Source: SIAJ01 sp963773845
Lineage (GTDB): Bacteria; Planctomycetota; Planctomycetia; Gemmatales; Gemmataceae
NCBI GenBank assembly: GCA_963773845.1
Contig: CAVZCU010000011.1
Span: forward strand, 868,001-932,000
DNA length: 64,000 nucleotides
Direction: 5' to 3'
In this document: piece by piece, positions 1-8,035 of the stretch
Position numbering within the stretch: the stretch's first letter is position 1
Layout of the letters: each line of letters starts with the position of its first letter
The notes under the pieces: generated by a model
What the model saw: the letters and a program-made list of their open reading frames with translations, nothing else
Databases searched by the model: none
What the model was told of the DNA's origin: nothing
Made by a program: the position numbers and the translations under genes

Positions 1-131
1 GAACTGCCCGGCGACTCGCGCCAGGCATGCCGCCCCGTTCCCTCTACCAACCGGACCTGCCATTTTGCGTTCGCAGTTTGTGGATTGCGGTTGGTAGTGT
101 GTGAATACCACCAACCCCAAAGCCCAAACAA

Positions 132-494
132 CTAGGCGCTTACCACCGGGTACTTCGACTCATTCTTCCGCAACTTCTCGGCAACCGCGTCGCTTATGTC
201 GATCCCGCTGTGCAGGCTGAACAGCATAAACAGGTAAGTCACATCCGCCAGTTCATCGGCGATGGCGACACGCTGTGCTGGATCCTGGCAAACCGCGAGC
301 GATTCCTCGCCCGTCAGCCAGCGAAATGGCTCCAGCAATTCCCCAATCTCGCTGGCCAGCGCCATCGCGAGATTTTTCGGAGAGTGGAACGGCTCCCATT
401 GCCGGGCTGCGGCGAAGGAACGGGCAGCCTCCTTCAGCGCTCCGACCGTGGTCGTTGCGTCAGCCATGCGTCTTTCGCAGTTCGTCGAATCCAC
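132..494 (-). CDS. MazG-like nucleotide pyrophosphohydrolase
   Basis: A 120-residue protein of the all-alpha NTP pyrophosphohydrolase (MazG/dCTPase) superfamily, which hydrolyses non-canonical or surplus nucleoside triphosphates to monophosphate and pyrophosphate. The family metal-binding signature is visible: ASEIGELLE near residues 47-55, then ADELADVTYLFM near 78-89, giving the E-x2-E and E-x2-D acidic residues that hold magnesium. The length fits the short single-domain dCTPase-like type rather than the two-domain MazG. The first ATG gives MDSTNCERRM; an internal ATG (MADATTTV, 467) is equally plausible as the start. It stands alone; the next gene upstream is 280 bp away beyond a palindromic repeat. 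The family call is firm; the substrate is not known. Confidence 0.85.
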   Translation of the reverse strand: MDSTNCERRMADATTTVGALKEAARSFAAARQWEPFHSPKNLAMALASEIGELLEPFRWLTGEESLAVCQDPAQRVAIADELADVTYLFMLFSLHSGIDISDAVAEKLRKNESKYPVVSA

Positions 495-600
495 CCGGAT
501 AGCCGCGCTTCTGCTTTCCCCCGCGCGGAGTCACCCAAGGCAGAGCGTGCTTATAACGGGGTGCCGAGAATTGTCAACGAGAAATGCGTGCCCGTTAAGT

Positions 601-770
601 GTCGTCCTCACGCCGAGAGCTTGTGCACGAATCGGCGTCATAGTCGCCTTTCGCTCCGCGAAAGGAAAGGGCTCGCCGCTCGCGAGATGGTTCAACGCAT
701 CTCAGGGAGCCGCCGTTGCTTTCGCGGAGCGAAAGGCGACTTTGGCGCAGGCTCGGAGCGTGAGGACGAC
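601..770. repeat. Palindromic interspersed element, copy 1
   Basis: A 170-bp stretch bounded by the inverted ends GTCGTCCTCACGC and GCGTGAGGACGAC, with a second internal inverted pair, TCGCCTTTCGCTCCGCGAAA and its complement. It encodes nothing convincing. A related copy with the same inner palindrome lies at 51298-51478, so this is a dispersed MITE- or REP-like element. It sits between two minus-strand genes. Confidence 0.7.
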
Positions 771-776
771 ACGATT

Positions 777-1118
777 TTACTGCGGATTCATCGAATATCG
801 GATCCACAATCCGAGCAGAACGATCACGGCGATAATTCCCACGAGGCCGATGCCGTTGATAACAATCGCGAGGTTGCGCTTTCGGCTGGCGAGGTCGGCA
901 TGCGGCTTTTTTTCATCGTAGTGGTGTCCGCACTCGTTGCAGATGACCGCCTTGCACACGATCGCCCCGATCGTTCCGAGATACCAGGGCCACGGGCCTT
1001 TGCGCACCGATTTTGCCCCGCACTCCGGGCACGGAATCTTGGTGTTCACCGTGTTCTTTCGTCGGCGACGGCGCGGCCGATCGTCCTCGTCGTCATCAAA
1101 ATCATCGCGTTCGGACAT
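777..1118 (-). CDS. Small zinc-ribbon membrane protein
   Basis: A 113-residue protein. It starts with an acidic then arginine-rich tail (MSERDDFDDDEDDRPRRRRR), followed by a zinc-ribbon with CPEC near residues 34-37 and CNEC near 60-63 (two CxxC pairs), and a single hydrophobic helix near residues 85-106 close to the C-terminus. The arrangement predicts a tail-anchored protein with a cytosolic zinc ribbon and a charged N-terminus. I do not recognise a named family and no enzymatic motif is visible. Small proteins of this layout are frequent in planctomycete genomes. Confidence 0.75.
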   Translation of the reverse strand: MSERDDFDDDEDDRPRRRRRKNTVNTKIPCPECGAKSVRKGPWPWYLGTIGAIVCKAVICNECGHHYDEKKPHADLASRKRNLAIVINGIGLVGIIAVIVLLGLWIRYSMNPQ

Positions 1119-1149
1119 GTGCGAGTCTCCTGGCGTATTCCACGACTGT

Positions 1150-1640
1150 TCACCGCCACCCGGTTTTCATCCGCCACCGTTCCCCATTGTCCATGGTTCG
1201 ACGGAGGTAAGCGCTTAATTGACCAGTGTGATGTTGGATATGCCTGATGTTGTACAGATGCAGCTCGCGGCGTGAGAACGGCAGCCAGGAAAAACCCGAC
1301 GCGTCCTCCAGCGATGCCGTCGTTCCGGCTTCCAGCGACGCAATTGCTGTCTGGCGGCAATCGACCATGTACTCAAGCGCTTCAACTCGCGGCAGGCGAA
1401 CGCTGATTGCGCTCGTTCATTGCCGCCGCGGCGATGAATGTCCCGTAACTTGAACGTGGACTCGCTGGTCGACAAATACAGGTCGGTAAAGACGACGGTG
1501 TGATTGGCGACCTGGCGGATTGTGTCGTTGCCGATCTGGCCTTCCCAAGGCTCGTCGGGACATTTGCGCACGCACTCGTGCATCATGCAGAGCGACGCCT
1601 CGTAATGTGCTCGGAAAATCGACTGGATGAACCGAAGCAT
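1150..1640 (-). CDS. DinB-like protein, frameshifted
   Basis: A DinB-type four-helix-bundle protein in two frames. The N-terminal half (ATG at 1640, MLRFIQSIFRAHYEASL) carries the first metal-ligand His in 'ANHTVVFTDLYLS'. The C-terminal half (EYMVDCRQ...ELHLYNIRHIQHHTGQLSAYL) carries the typical HIQHHTGQL motif. The switch is between about 1385 and 1415 and needs one inserted or deleted base. Reconstructed length is about 163 residues, normal for the family, whose members are metal-dependent thiol transferases or of unknown role. Its start lies 14 bp beyond the stop of the epimerase gene, so the two are probably co-transcribed. No nonsense mutation is seen, so I favour a sequence error over decay. 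Confidence 0.7.
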
Positions 1641-1653
1641 GGCGACTCTTGGG

Positions 1654-2607
1654 TCAGGGAGTGCCGTCAACAGGACTACCGACCTTGGATACGAAATGCG
1701 CAATCGTCCTTCGCAGCCCTTCTTCACGGCCGACCTTCGGCTCCCAACCCAGGAGCTTCCTGGCCAGGGAAATATCCGGTCGGCGCTGTTTCGGATCGTC
1801 CGCTGGCAACGGTTTGTAAACGAGCGGGCTCTTGCTGCCCGTCAATCGGAGAATCTCTTTGGCAAAGTCCAGGATCGTGATCTCCGAGGGGTTGCCCAAA
1901 TTGACCGGCATCGCGTAATCGCTGTGCAACAATCGGAAGATCCCGTCGACCAGGTCGGAAACGTAGCAGAAACTCCGCGTTTGTTGCCCCTCGCCATAAA
2001 CAGTTAGCGGTTCGCCCCGGAGTGCCTGGCCGACGAAGTTGGGCAGCACTCGGCCATCGTCCAGGCGCATGCGTTCGCCATAGGTGTTGAAAATGCGGAC
2101 GATGTGCGTGCGGACGTGGTGCTCGCGGTGATAAGCCATCGTCATCGCTTCGGCAAAGCGCTTCGACTCGTCGTACATGCTCCGCTCGCCGACTGGGTTC
2201 ACACGTCCCCAATACTCCTCGCGCTGCGGATGCATTTCGGGATCGCCATAGACTTCGCTCGTGCTGGCAATCAAGTACTTGGCGCCATGGGCTTTCGCAA
2301 TTCCGAGCGTGACGTGGGTGCCGAGTGAACCGACCTTGAGCGTCTGGATCGGACTTTTCTGGTAATCGACCGGACTGGCCGGGCTGGCGAAATGCAGCAC
2401 GTTGTCCATCAATCCATCGACTTGCAGCGGCCGAGAGATATCGTGGACGAGCACGCGGAAGTTCGGGCGGTCGAGCAGGTGGCGAATATTCTCCGGCCGG
2501 CCGGTGATGAAGTTGTCGACGCAGACAACGTCGTGCCCTTCGGCGAGAAATCGCTCGCACAGATGCGAGCCAATAAAGCCGGCGCCGCCGGAGATGAGCG
2601 TTCGCAT
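1654..2607 (-). CDS. UDP-glucuronate decarboxylase / NAD-dependent epimerase
   Basis: A 317-residue extended short-chain dehydrogenase. The NAD-binding glycine motif GGAGFIGSHL is at residues 7-16, the ST-rich strand ASTSEVYGDP near 114-123, and the catalytic YDESK near 145-149. The segments SPASPVDYQKSPIQTLK and FNTYGERM are characteristic of UDP-xylose synthase, which oxidatively decarboxylates UDP-glucuronate to UDP-xylose for cell-surface polysaccharide. The protein has the full length of the soluble bacterial form, with no membrane segment. The reading frame is intact. A dTDP-glucose dehydratase role is less likely given the sequence between the glycine motif and the catalytic tyrosine. 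Confidence 0.9.
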   Translation of the reverse strand: MRTLISGGAGFIGSHLCERFLAEGHDVVCVDNFITGRPENIRHLLDRPNFRVLVHDISRPLQVDGLMDNVLHFASPASPVDYQKSPIQTLKVGSLGTHVTLGIAKAHGAKYLIASTSEVYGDPEMHPQREEYWGRVNPVGERSMYDESKRFAEAMTMAYHREHHVRTHIVRIFNTYGERMRLDDGRVLPNFVGQALRGEPLTVYGEGQQTRSFCYVSDLVDGIFRLLHSDYAMPVNLGNPSEITILDFAKEILRLTGSKSPLVYKPLPADDPKQRRPDISLARKLLGWEPKVGREEGLRRTIAHFVSKVGSPVDGTP

Positions 2608-2618
2608 ATCGATCTCGG

Positions 2619-3843
2619 TTACTTTCCAGTCAACGATAAGCAGACCAACTGCTTGTCATCCCGAACATAGATCCGCCCGTCGGCAATGGCCGGATGGGCC
2701 CAGGTTGCTCCGCACGCTTTCGACTTGGCCAGTTCTTGATATTCCGTGATGTTCGGCGCCAACAGGTGCAAGCTGCCAGTCGTGTCGTCTTGCATCAACA
2801 GTTTGCCGTCAGCCATTCGCAACAATGCTGCATGATACTTGCCGACATTCGGCTTCTTCCAGACTTCCTTACCGGTCGCGGTCTCGACGCAACGGAGTGT
2901 CACCGCCGGATTGATGGAGATCGTGCCGGTGACCATGTACAGATGATCCTTGTCCACCGCAACGGGGGTCGAAAAGTAGCAAGATAACGCGGGATTCTTC
3001 CAAACCTGGATGGCCCCCGGAACACCATCGTTACTTGTTTCCTTGACGGCAACCGCACCCGCCGTGACCGAAGCGGCAATGAGCAGATCGCCGGATTTGA
3101 TCGGCGTCGTCGAACTTTCATTGAGTCGATCCTTGAAAGGAAACTCCCAGCGCGAGCTTGCCGTCGCGAGAAACAGACATGAGGTTCTGACCCGTTAGGA
3201 CGACAATTTCATTGCCGAACAACACGGGTGCTGCATAACTCGCCGGGTCTTTTCCCGCGGTCCAGGCCGGTTTGCCAGTCTTGCAATCAAAAGCCTTCAA
3301 TCCGCGGCTGCCCTTGCCGCCGCCTTGAACGATTACATTTTGTCCAACGATGAGCGGGGAAGCCGATACGCCAAAGAAGAGATTGTCCTTTTTGGGATCG
3401 GCGAGAGTATCGCGCTTCCAAATTGGTTTGCCAGACTTTGCATCCCAACCAGCGAGTACGCCGGTAATCCCGAACGTGTAAATCATGCCGTCGTGAAGGC
3501 AGGGTGTCGCACGGGGACCGTTGCCGAAGAGCGTCGTGAATGCCGGCTTGTCGTACGCCTGTTTCCAAACCTCGTTCCCCGTTTTTGCGTCGAAGGCTTG
3601 AACCATTTCCGCGTCTTTTCCGGCGACCTTGGTGTGCAGGTAAACGAGGCCGCCAGCGACCACGGGTGAACTGTGTCCCTCGCCCACGTCGGCCCGCCAG
3701 AGAACTTTCAAGTCGCCCTTCCAGGGCACGACCTTCTCGGGCACCGATCCATCGCGGTTCGGTCCAAGCCATTGCGGCCAGTCGGCGGCCGCGGCGAACG
3801 GGGATAAGACAACGAGGACCGCGAGTGTCGTCGGCAATCGCAT
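2619..3843 (-). CDS. Secreted PQQ-like beta-propeller protein, frameshifted
   Basis: N-terminal piece 3118-3843 and C-terminal piece from about 3140 down to 2619 form one protein of about 408 residues. A signal peptide (MRLPTTLAVLVVLSPFAAAA) is followed by WPQWLGPNRDG, the usual start of planctomycete outer-membrane BamB-like quinoprotein propellers. Repeats of the type FDAKTGNEVWK, WDAKSGKPIWK and FDCKTGKPAW mark the blades. The break lies near 3142: removing one base after codons for LALG restores FPFKDRLNESS and joins to the C-terminal frame. The likely role is a periplasmic WD/PQQ-like scaffold; no catalytic cofactor ligands can be judged. The alternative start at 3858 only adds MRKCT. 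Confidence 0.8.
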
Positions 3844-3868
3844 GGTGCATTTCCTCACGATGACAAGC

Positions 3869-4340
3869 TCAGCCGGAGACCGTCAGCGGGATTCGGGTCG
3901 AGATCTCGGGATTCACCCCGACCGGACCGCGTGCTTCCGCCTCATTGAGAAAATAATGGAGCGGAGCGTATCGCCAACCGGTCTCAAACTCATCGGCCAG
4001 TTCTTTGAGTCGGCGAAGATATTTCTCCGTGATCGCCTTCCCTGTCTCTTGATATGAAGGATCGCAGAAATAGACCCGGCAGCCCAAGGGCCGGGGCTCG
4101 CGCGCCGTGCAGAGGTCGTTCACCTGAAAGGGACAAAAGTCGGCGGACACGGGCTGCACATACGGCAGGTGCGGCGGCGAGCAAGACGTCCGCTTCCAGA
4201 TTCGAGATGAACAGCGTGTGCCCGTATTCCTTGAACCGGCAACAGCGGCCGGAAGCGTCGCACGTCGGCCCGGCCGCGGAGACGTCGCCGTCAGCTTCGG
4301 CGTAGAGGGCAAGGATACGGTCGCGAAGGTCAGGCGCCAT
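3869..4340 (-). CDS. YkgJ-family cysteine-cluster protein, frameshifted
   Basis: The N-terminal frame (ATG 4340, MAPDLRDRILALYAEADG) contains CDASGRCCRFKEYG. The second frame continues VQPVSADFCPFQVNDLCTAREPRPLGCRVYFCDP to the stop at 3869. Together they make about 157 residues with the CxxxxxCC ... C ... C ... GCRxYxC pattern of the YkgJ/UPF0153 cluster family, thought to bind an Fe-S cluster or zinc. The shift lies near 4165-4185. It is followed 2 bp away by the DUF5615 gene, on the same strand. A second, intact family member is at 5075-5485. Function in this family is not established. Confidence 0.7.
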
Positions 4341-4342
4341 GG

Positions 4343-4690
4343 TCAGAAGGGCACGTAGTATAAATGGTTCGTCAAATCGTTCGGAAGCCCCGCTACCGCG
4401 GAATACTGCAAATCGGTGATCAATCGACCTATCAGGCGGTTGTCCTGAACTGAATAGAATACACTGGCAAATTCTTCCCCGGCCCGTTGTCGCCGAGCCA
4501 CCTCTACAAGGAAGTCCTGATCTTGCGTGAACATTACTCGACCTAGCGCCTGAGCACGGTCGAGTATCAATGGGTCGGCCGTGTTGTCGAAGCCATCGTC
4601 CTGTACGGTCAAGACATCGATCCCGCGCAGGCGGAGGCCGTTTGTGATTGCAGAAGTCACATGCTCATCCATGTAAAAGGCGAGGGGCAT
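4343..4690 (-). CDS. DUF5615 PIN-like protein (putative toxin)
   Basis: A 115-residue protein with the hallmarks of the DUF5615/Mut7-C PIN-like fold: FYMDEHVTSAITNGLRLRGIDVLTVQD at the start, a conserved acidic residue early, and FTQDQDFLVEVA near residues 54-65. It resembles the nuclease-like partner of DUF433 antitoxins. It lies 6 bp downstream of a DUF433 gene on the same strand, the usual toxin-antitoxin-like order with antitoxin first. Nuclease activity is inferred from the fold, not from an assignable complete catalytic triad. Confidence 0.8.
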   Translation of the reverse strand: MPLAFYMDEHVTSAITNGLRLRGIDVLTVQDDGFDNTADPLILDRAQALGRVMFTQDQDFLVEVARRQRAGEEFASVFYSVQDNRLIGRLITDLQYSAVAGLPNDLTNHLYYVPF

Positions 4691-4696
4691 TGGCGC

Positions 4697-5062
4697 TCAC
4701 GTTTGATTGGCTGATTCGGTTGATTCGCGAGCCGCTCTCATCGCTAGTACTTTCTGCACGAGGGGCAAATCGTGCTGCAGGAGACGTCCTTCTTCAAACA
4801 TTTGTCGCACGCGTTCGAATTCCGCATCGATCTCCGCCTGGTGATCGTAATACCAGGCCAGCGCGGCGTGAATCCGGGCCAGTGTAAGATTCGAATGCGG
4901 GTATGCGTCAACGATCTCTTGCGGCGTCATCGGATCCGGACCAATCGCGTCGGCCACGACTTGATCGACGCGAACATTGGTTTCATCAATCCAGGCTCGG
5001 CCGCGGACGTCGAGCAAGATATGCGTGGTTCCCGAAGGGGCTCTCAGCTTATTTGTCGACAT
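4697..5062 (-). CDS. DUF433 protein (putative antitoxin)
   Basis: A 121-residue protein. The stretch AWIDETNVRVDQVVADAI...MTPQEIVDAYPHSNLTLARIHAALAWYYDHQAEIDAEF is the DUF433 winged-helix signature (residues about 22-85), followed by a charged C-terminal tail that could contact the toxin. It precedes the DUF5615 gene by 6 bp in the same orientation, so the two probably form one unit in which this protein neutralises the partner and represses the operon. That role is from the gene pairing, not from direct evidence here. Confidence 0.8.
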   Translation of the reverse strand: MSTNKLRAPSGTTHILLDVRGRAWIDETNVRVDQVVADAIGPDPMTPQEIVDAYPHSNLTLARIHAALAWYYDHQAEIDAEFERVRQMFEEGRLLQHDLPLVQKVLAMRAARESTESANQT

Positions 5063-5074
5063 TGTTTGTCCTCC

Positions 5075-5485
5075 TCATATCCGAATTACCCGCACCCGCC
5101 GCGTGATTTCTTCCGCGGAAATCAAATCTCCCCGGTTGCAGCCTGGGCACTCCTTGGCCGCAGCGGCCCAATCCAGCGGGCTTCCTGTATTGCATTCCCA
5201 AAATGGCCACGTGCGGCATTGTCTCGGCCGAACGGGGTAAATCGTGCAGCCGGCTTCGCGATCGTAGAAGATGCACTCGTTGTTCGCTTTTTCCTTCAGC
5301 GACCGGCGCAAACCCTCGCGCCGAGTGTAGAGCCCAACCACTTCTTCGACCGGCTCGCCGCGGAACTCGGCGATGGCTCGAATCTCCTCGTCATTCACCC
5401 AGACAAACCCCGGCTCGCCGGTGCAGCAGTGGCCGCATTGTGTGCAGGCGAAGCGTAAGCCATCTGCGTACCACGGTTGGGACAT
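5075..5485 (-). CDS. YkgJ-family cysteine-cluster protein
   Basis: An intact 136-residue member of the YkgJ/UPF0153 family. Cysteines are at CTQCGHCCTG (residues 14-23), C in NNECIFYD near 70, GCTIYPVRPRQCRTWPFWEC near 79-98, and a final CPGC near 112-115. This is the typical CxxCxxCC ... C ... C ... C pattern proposed to hold an Fe-S cluster or zinc. It is separated by 12 bp from the DUF433 gene on the same strand. A frameshifted paralogue is at 3869-4340. Biochemical role unknown. Confidence 0.8.
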   Translation of the reverse strand: MSQPWYADGLRFACTQCGHCCTGEPGFVWVNDEEIRAIAEFRGEPVEEVVGLYTRREGLRRSLKEKANNECIFYDREAGCTIYPVRPRQCRTWPFWECNTGSPLDWAAAAKECPGCNRGDLISAEEITRRVRVIRI

Positions 5486-5546
5486 AAAAAGCCCTCGGAC
5501 TTATATCGCAATTCTACACGATTGGCGGTCGTTGTTGCGGCGACGT

Positions 5547-6980
5547 TTACTTCAGCAATTCCCGTTCGACGCGGTCCAAGAGATCGCGGGCTTTCCACGA
5601 GCGATCGCCAGCCTTGATCGCTTCGTTCTTCTCCAGCCAGTCGCGAACGCGCTTTTCGGCGGCAACCGCCGTGCTATGCGTCTTATTGCCGAAGTATGCG
5701 CTGATTTCGCCGAATGTCGCCGAAGTGTGCTTGCGTGCGAGATAAATTCCGAACATGCGGGCATGACTGACCGTCCAGGCTCGCGATTTCGCTTTGAGCG
5801 CTCCGGCCGGCAGCTTGAGCGAAGCGCATAGCGCCGCATCCACATCGGCAACACGGACGACGCGCACCGCATGCCGAAGCAATTCGCCGAGTGCTTCGCG
5901 GGCGAGTTCCTTGGTCACCGGCTGACCGCTGACGCGGGCGAAATGGCGCAAGCTATGAATGGCCCCCTCCAGTTCACGAACATTGCCCCGCAAGTTGGCG
6001 GCCAGAAACTTGAGCACCTCGGTGGGAATCGCCGGGCCCGGTCCCGCCGCTTTGGCGGTCAAAAGGGCCAGCCGGGTCTCGGCGTCGGGCGGCAGCACTC
6101 CCCAAATCGCACCACCTAAAAGGCGATCGGTCAGTTCCGGCATCAACTCTTCCGAAAGACGCGGGTGGCAATCGCAGGTCACGACCACCTGGCAACCGTC
6201 GGCCACTAGGGCGTCGAATGTGTGCAGGAACTCGATCTGCGTCGCCTTCCCGCCGGAAAGAAACGTCAGGTCATCGAGCAACAGGGCGAAGCACTCGCGG
6301 AATTGCTTGCGAAACGTGTTCGCCTTTCCCTGTCGCAGTGATGCCAGAAATCGGTTCATGAAATCCTCGGCCGATACGAAGATCACCCTCTCCAAGGGCT
6401 GTCGTTTGCGAAGCCCGACATAAATGCCTTCGAGCAAATGCGTCTTGCCCGTGCCCGTGGGTCCGTAAAGCACTAACGGATTCGGGCCGAGGCCCGGCTC
6501 TTCGACCACGCTCATTGCGGACGCGTGCGCCACCCGATTGCACGGGCCGACGACGAAATCCGTCAGATGGCGCCAGCGCCGTTTGTTGGCGACCGGCTGC
6601 TTCGCCTTTCGCGTCGGCGCTGGCTTCGGAACCTGGGCGGGCGCGTTGGGCGCGGACTTCTTGTCTTCCGCGTTGGGCGTCTCGCGTTCCGCGCTCCGTT
6701 GCGCCTGAAAAAGCTCCGCATCGATCGCAAAGCGCACGGCAATCGGACTGCCAACGACTTCCGCGGCGGCGGCGCGAACTTCGGATCCAAATGTTCCTTG
6801 AAGCCATTCCTGGAAGTAAAGATTGGGCACGCCGATCACGACCGAATCGCCGAGATGGACGAACCGCGTGTGGTCGCGGAACCAAAGATTGAAACGCCCT
6901 TCGCTGATGCGCTGAGCGATCGCGGCGGCTAGCCGCTGCTCGAAGCCGACTGCCGTTTCGGCCGGGAGCTTGGACAGCAC
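5547..6980 (-). CDS. dnaA: DnaA-type replication initiator
   Basis: A 477-residue DnaA homologue. Domain I is at about 1-80 (FNLWFRDHTRFVHLGDSVVIGVPNLYFQEWL), a charged linker follows at 95-130, and the AAA+ domain has Walker A GPTGTGKTHL near 171-180, Walker B LLLDDLTFLSG near 233-243, sensor VVVTCDCHP and the Arg-finger stretch ELTDRLLGG. Domain IV ends with a DNA-binding helix, ISAYFGNKTHSTAVAAEKRV, corresponding to the DnaA signature usually written with RDHTTV. Walker A and box VII diverge from the common forms but all functional residues seem present. There is no dnaN neighbour and no DnaA-box cluster in the 180 bp upstream, so this need not be the replication origin. A paralogue with another role cannot be excluded. 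Confidence 0.85.
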   Translation of the reverse strand: MLSKLPAETAVGFEQRLAAAIAQRISEGRFNLWFRDHTRFVHLGDSVVIGVPNLYFQEWLQGTFGSEVRAAAAEVVGSPIAVRFAIDAELFQAQRSAERETPNAEDKKSAPNAPAQVPKPAPTRKAKQPVANKRRWRHLTDFVVGPCNRVAHASAMSVVEEPGLGPNPLVLYGPTGTGKTHLLEGIYVGLRKRQPLERVIFVSAEDFMNRFLASLRQGKANTFRKQFRECFALLLDDLTFLSGGKATQIEFLHTFDALVADGCQVVVTCDCHPRLSEELMPELTDRLLGGAIWGVLPPDAETRLALLTAKAAGPGPAIPTEVLKFLAANLRGNVRELEGAIHSLRHFARVSGQPVTKELAREALGELLRHAVRVVRVADVDAALCASLKLPAGALKAKSRAWTVSHARMFGIYLARKHTSATFGEISAYFGNKTHSTAVAAEKRVRDWLEKNEAIKAGDRSWKARDLLDRVERELLK

Positions 6981-7162
6981 AGACTCTCTCCTGGTGCGCT
7001 GGCGTGATGCGTGCGACTCAAGAGAGATTGGATCGAACCATCGCGGGAGACGGGTCCGACGCTCGGATGCCTTGGGGAGGCAGGTCTAGTATGGGAACTC
7101 CGAAACGGGCGTGTAGAGAATTTATGAAGGAACGAAGTGCATGAAATGAAGCTCGTCGGCTG

Positions 7163-8035
7163 TTAGTATTCCACCACCGAAGACTTGCGTGTTCGGGATG
7201 CGCGCGATTCGGAAATAATTTTCAGGAACACTTCGCGAGCGCCAACGACCTCGAAGCCCAGTGACGCGTACAGCTGAATCGCCGGGACGTTCCGCTCGTC
7301 GACGATGAGCGAAAGTTCTGGCGAGATTCGGCACGCCGATTCAACGATGGCATGGCCCATTCGTTGCCCGCGTCGCTCCGGAACAACGCCGACGAATATC
7401 AACTCGACGCCACTCAGAACCAGCACGCCAACAGGTTCGGCATTCCACTCGGCTAGCCACCATTGGCCTGTAGCCGGCGCACATTCTCGGTAGCCCGCAA
7501 TCACCTCATCCGCCGTCAAAACTTCTTGCAATTCCGGGCAATCGAGCGAATTCTCGTGACATTGAACCAGCACCTGGTGAAACGCTGCTGAATCCAATTC
7601 TGGGTATGGGCGGAGGTTGATCGCGCTATTCAATCGGCTTGGCGAGTTGGACGGCGGTGGAACGGGCGTGGCACGCCTGCGCATCAGGTGCACACGCGTC
7701 ACATGCCGAAAGCCAATCCGTAAAAGCGATGCCGCGCGAATCAAGTCGTTCGGCGACAGGAATGATTCAATGACCTTGACGCCGCGCAAGTGCTCGATGG
7801 CCGCCACGTTCAGTGCGTCTTCGATGATCGCATCGCCATTCGCGCTTCGGGCCGGCAAGATGACTCCGGTCGCACCCTGCATCGGCTGCGCGGACACTGC
7901 TCCGAGAATCTTCCCATCTCGGCGGGCAACCAGGATGCAGTTGGCCGTCTCGGGTCGCTCGACGCCGACAGGCTGCCCGCCAAGGACCGCCAGGGCATCG
8001 TCGAGTTCAGACGCGGTGGCAGGAGAAATGATCAC
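7163..8035 (-). CDS. GNAT-family acetyltransferase
   Basis: A 290-residue protein whose C-terminal half is a clear GNAT acetyl-CoA transferase: ELIFVGVVPERRGQRMGHAIVESAC (residues about 212-236) is the acetyl-CoA-binding motif A, then SLIVDERNVPAIQLYASLGFEVVGAR. The N-terminal half (LGGQPVG...CILVARRDGKILGAVSAQP) looks like a degenerate second GNAT unit, giving a mycothiol-synthase-like tandem. I choose the GTG at 8035 because it overlaps the reconstructed selB stop codon as GTGA, indicating translational coupling. The substrate is unknown; a link with selenium metabolism is only suggested by position. Confidence 0.8.
   Translation of the reverse strand: MIISPATASELDDALAVLGGQPVGVERPETANCILVARRDGKILGAVSAQPMQGATGVILPARSANGDAIIEDALNVAAIEHLRGVKVIESFLSPNDLIRAASLLRIGFRHVTRVHLMRRRATPVPPPSNSPSRLNSAINLRPYPELDSAAFHQVLVQCHENSLDCPELQEVLTADEVIAGYRECAPATGQWWLAEWNAEPVGVLVLSGVELIFVGVVPERRGQRMGHAIVESACRISPELSLIVDERNVPAIQLYASLGFEVVGAREVFLKIISESRASRTRKSSVVEY

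Noticed and set aside
210..1247. Long plus-strand open frames at 210-1247 and 262-921
   Set aside because: They run antisense to the MazG-like and zinc-ribbon genes and through the palindromic repeat; composition is that of shadow frames in G+C-rich DNA.
6981..7162. Replication origin upstream of dnaA
   Set aside because: No TTATCCACA-like boxes or A+T-rich unwinding stretch could be found in this gap.
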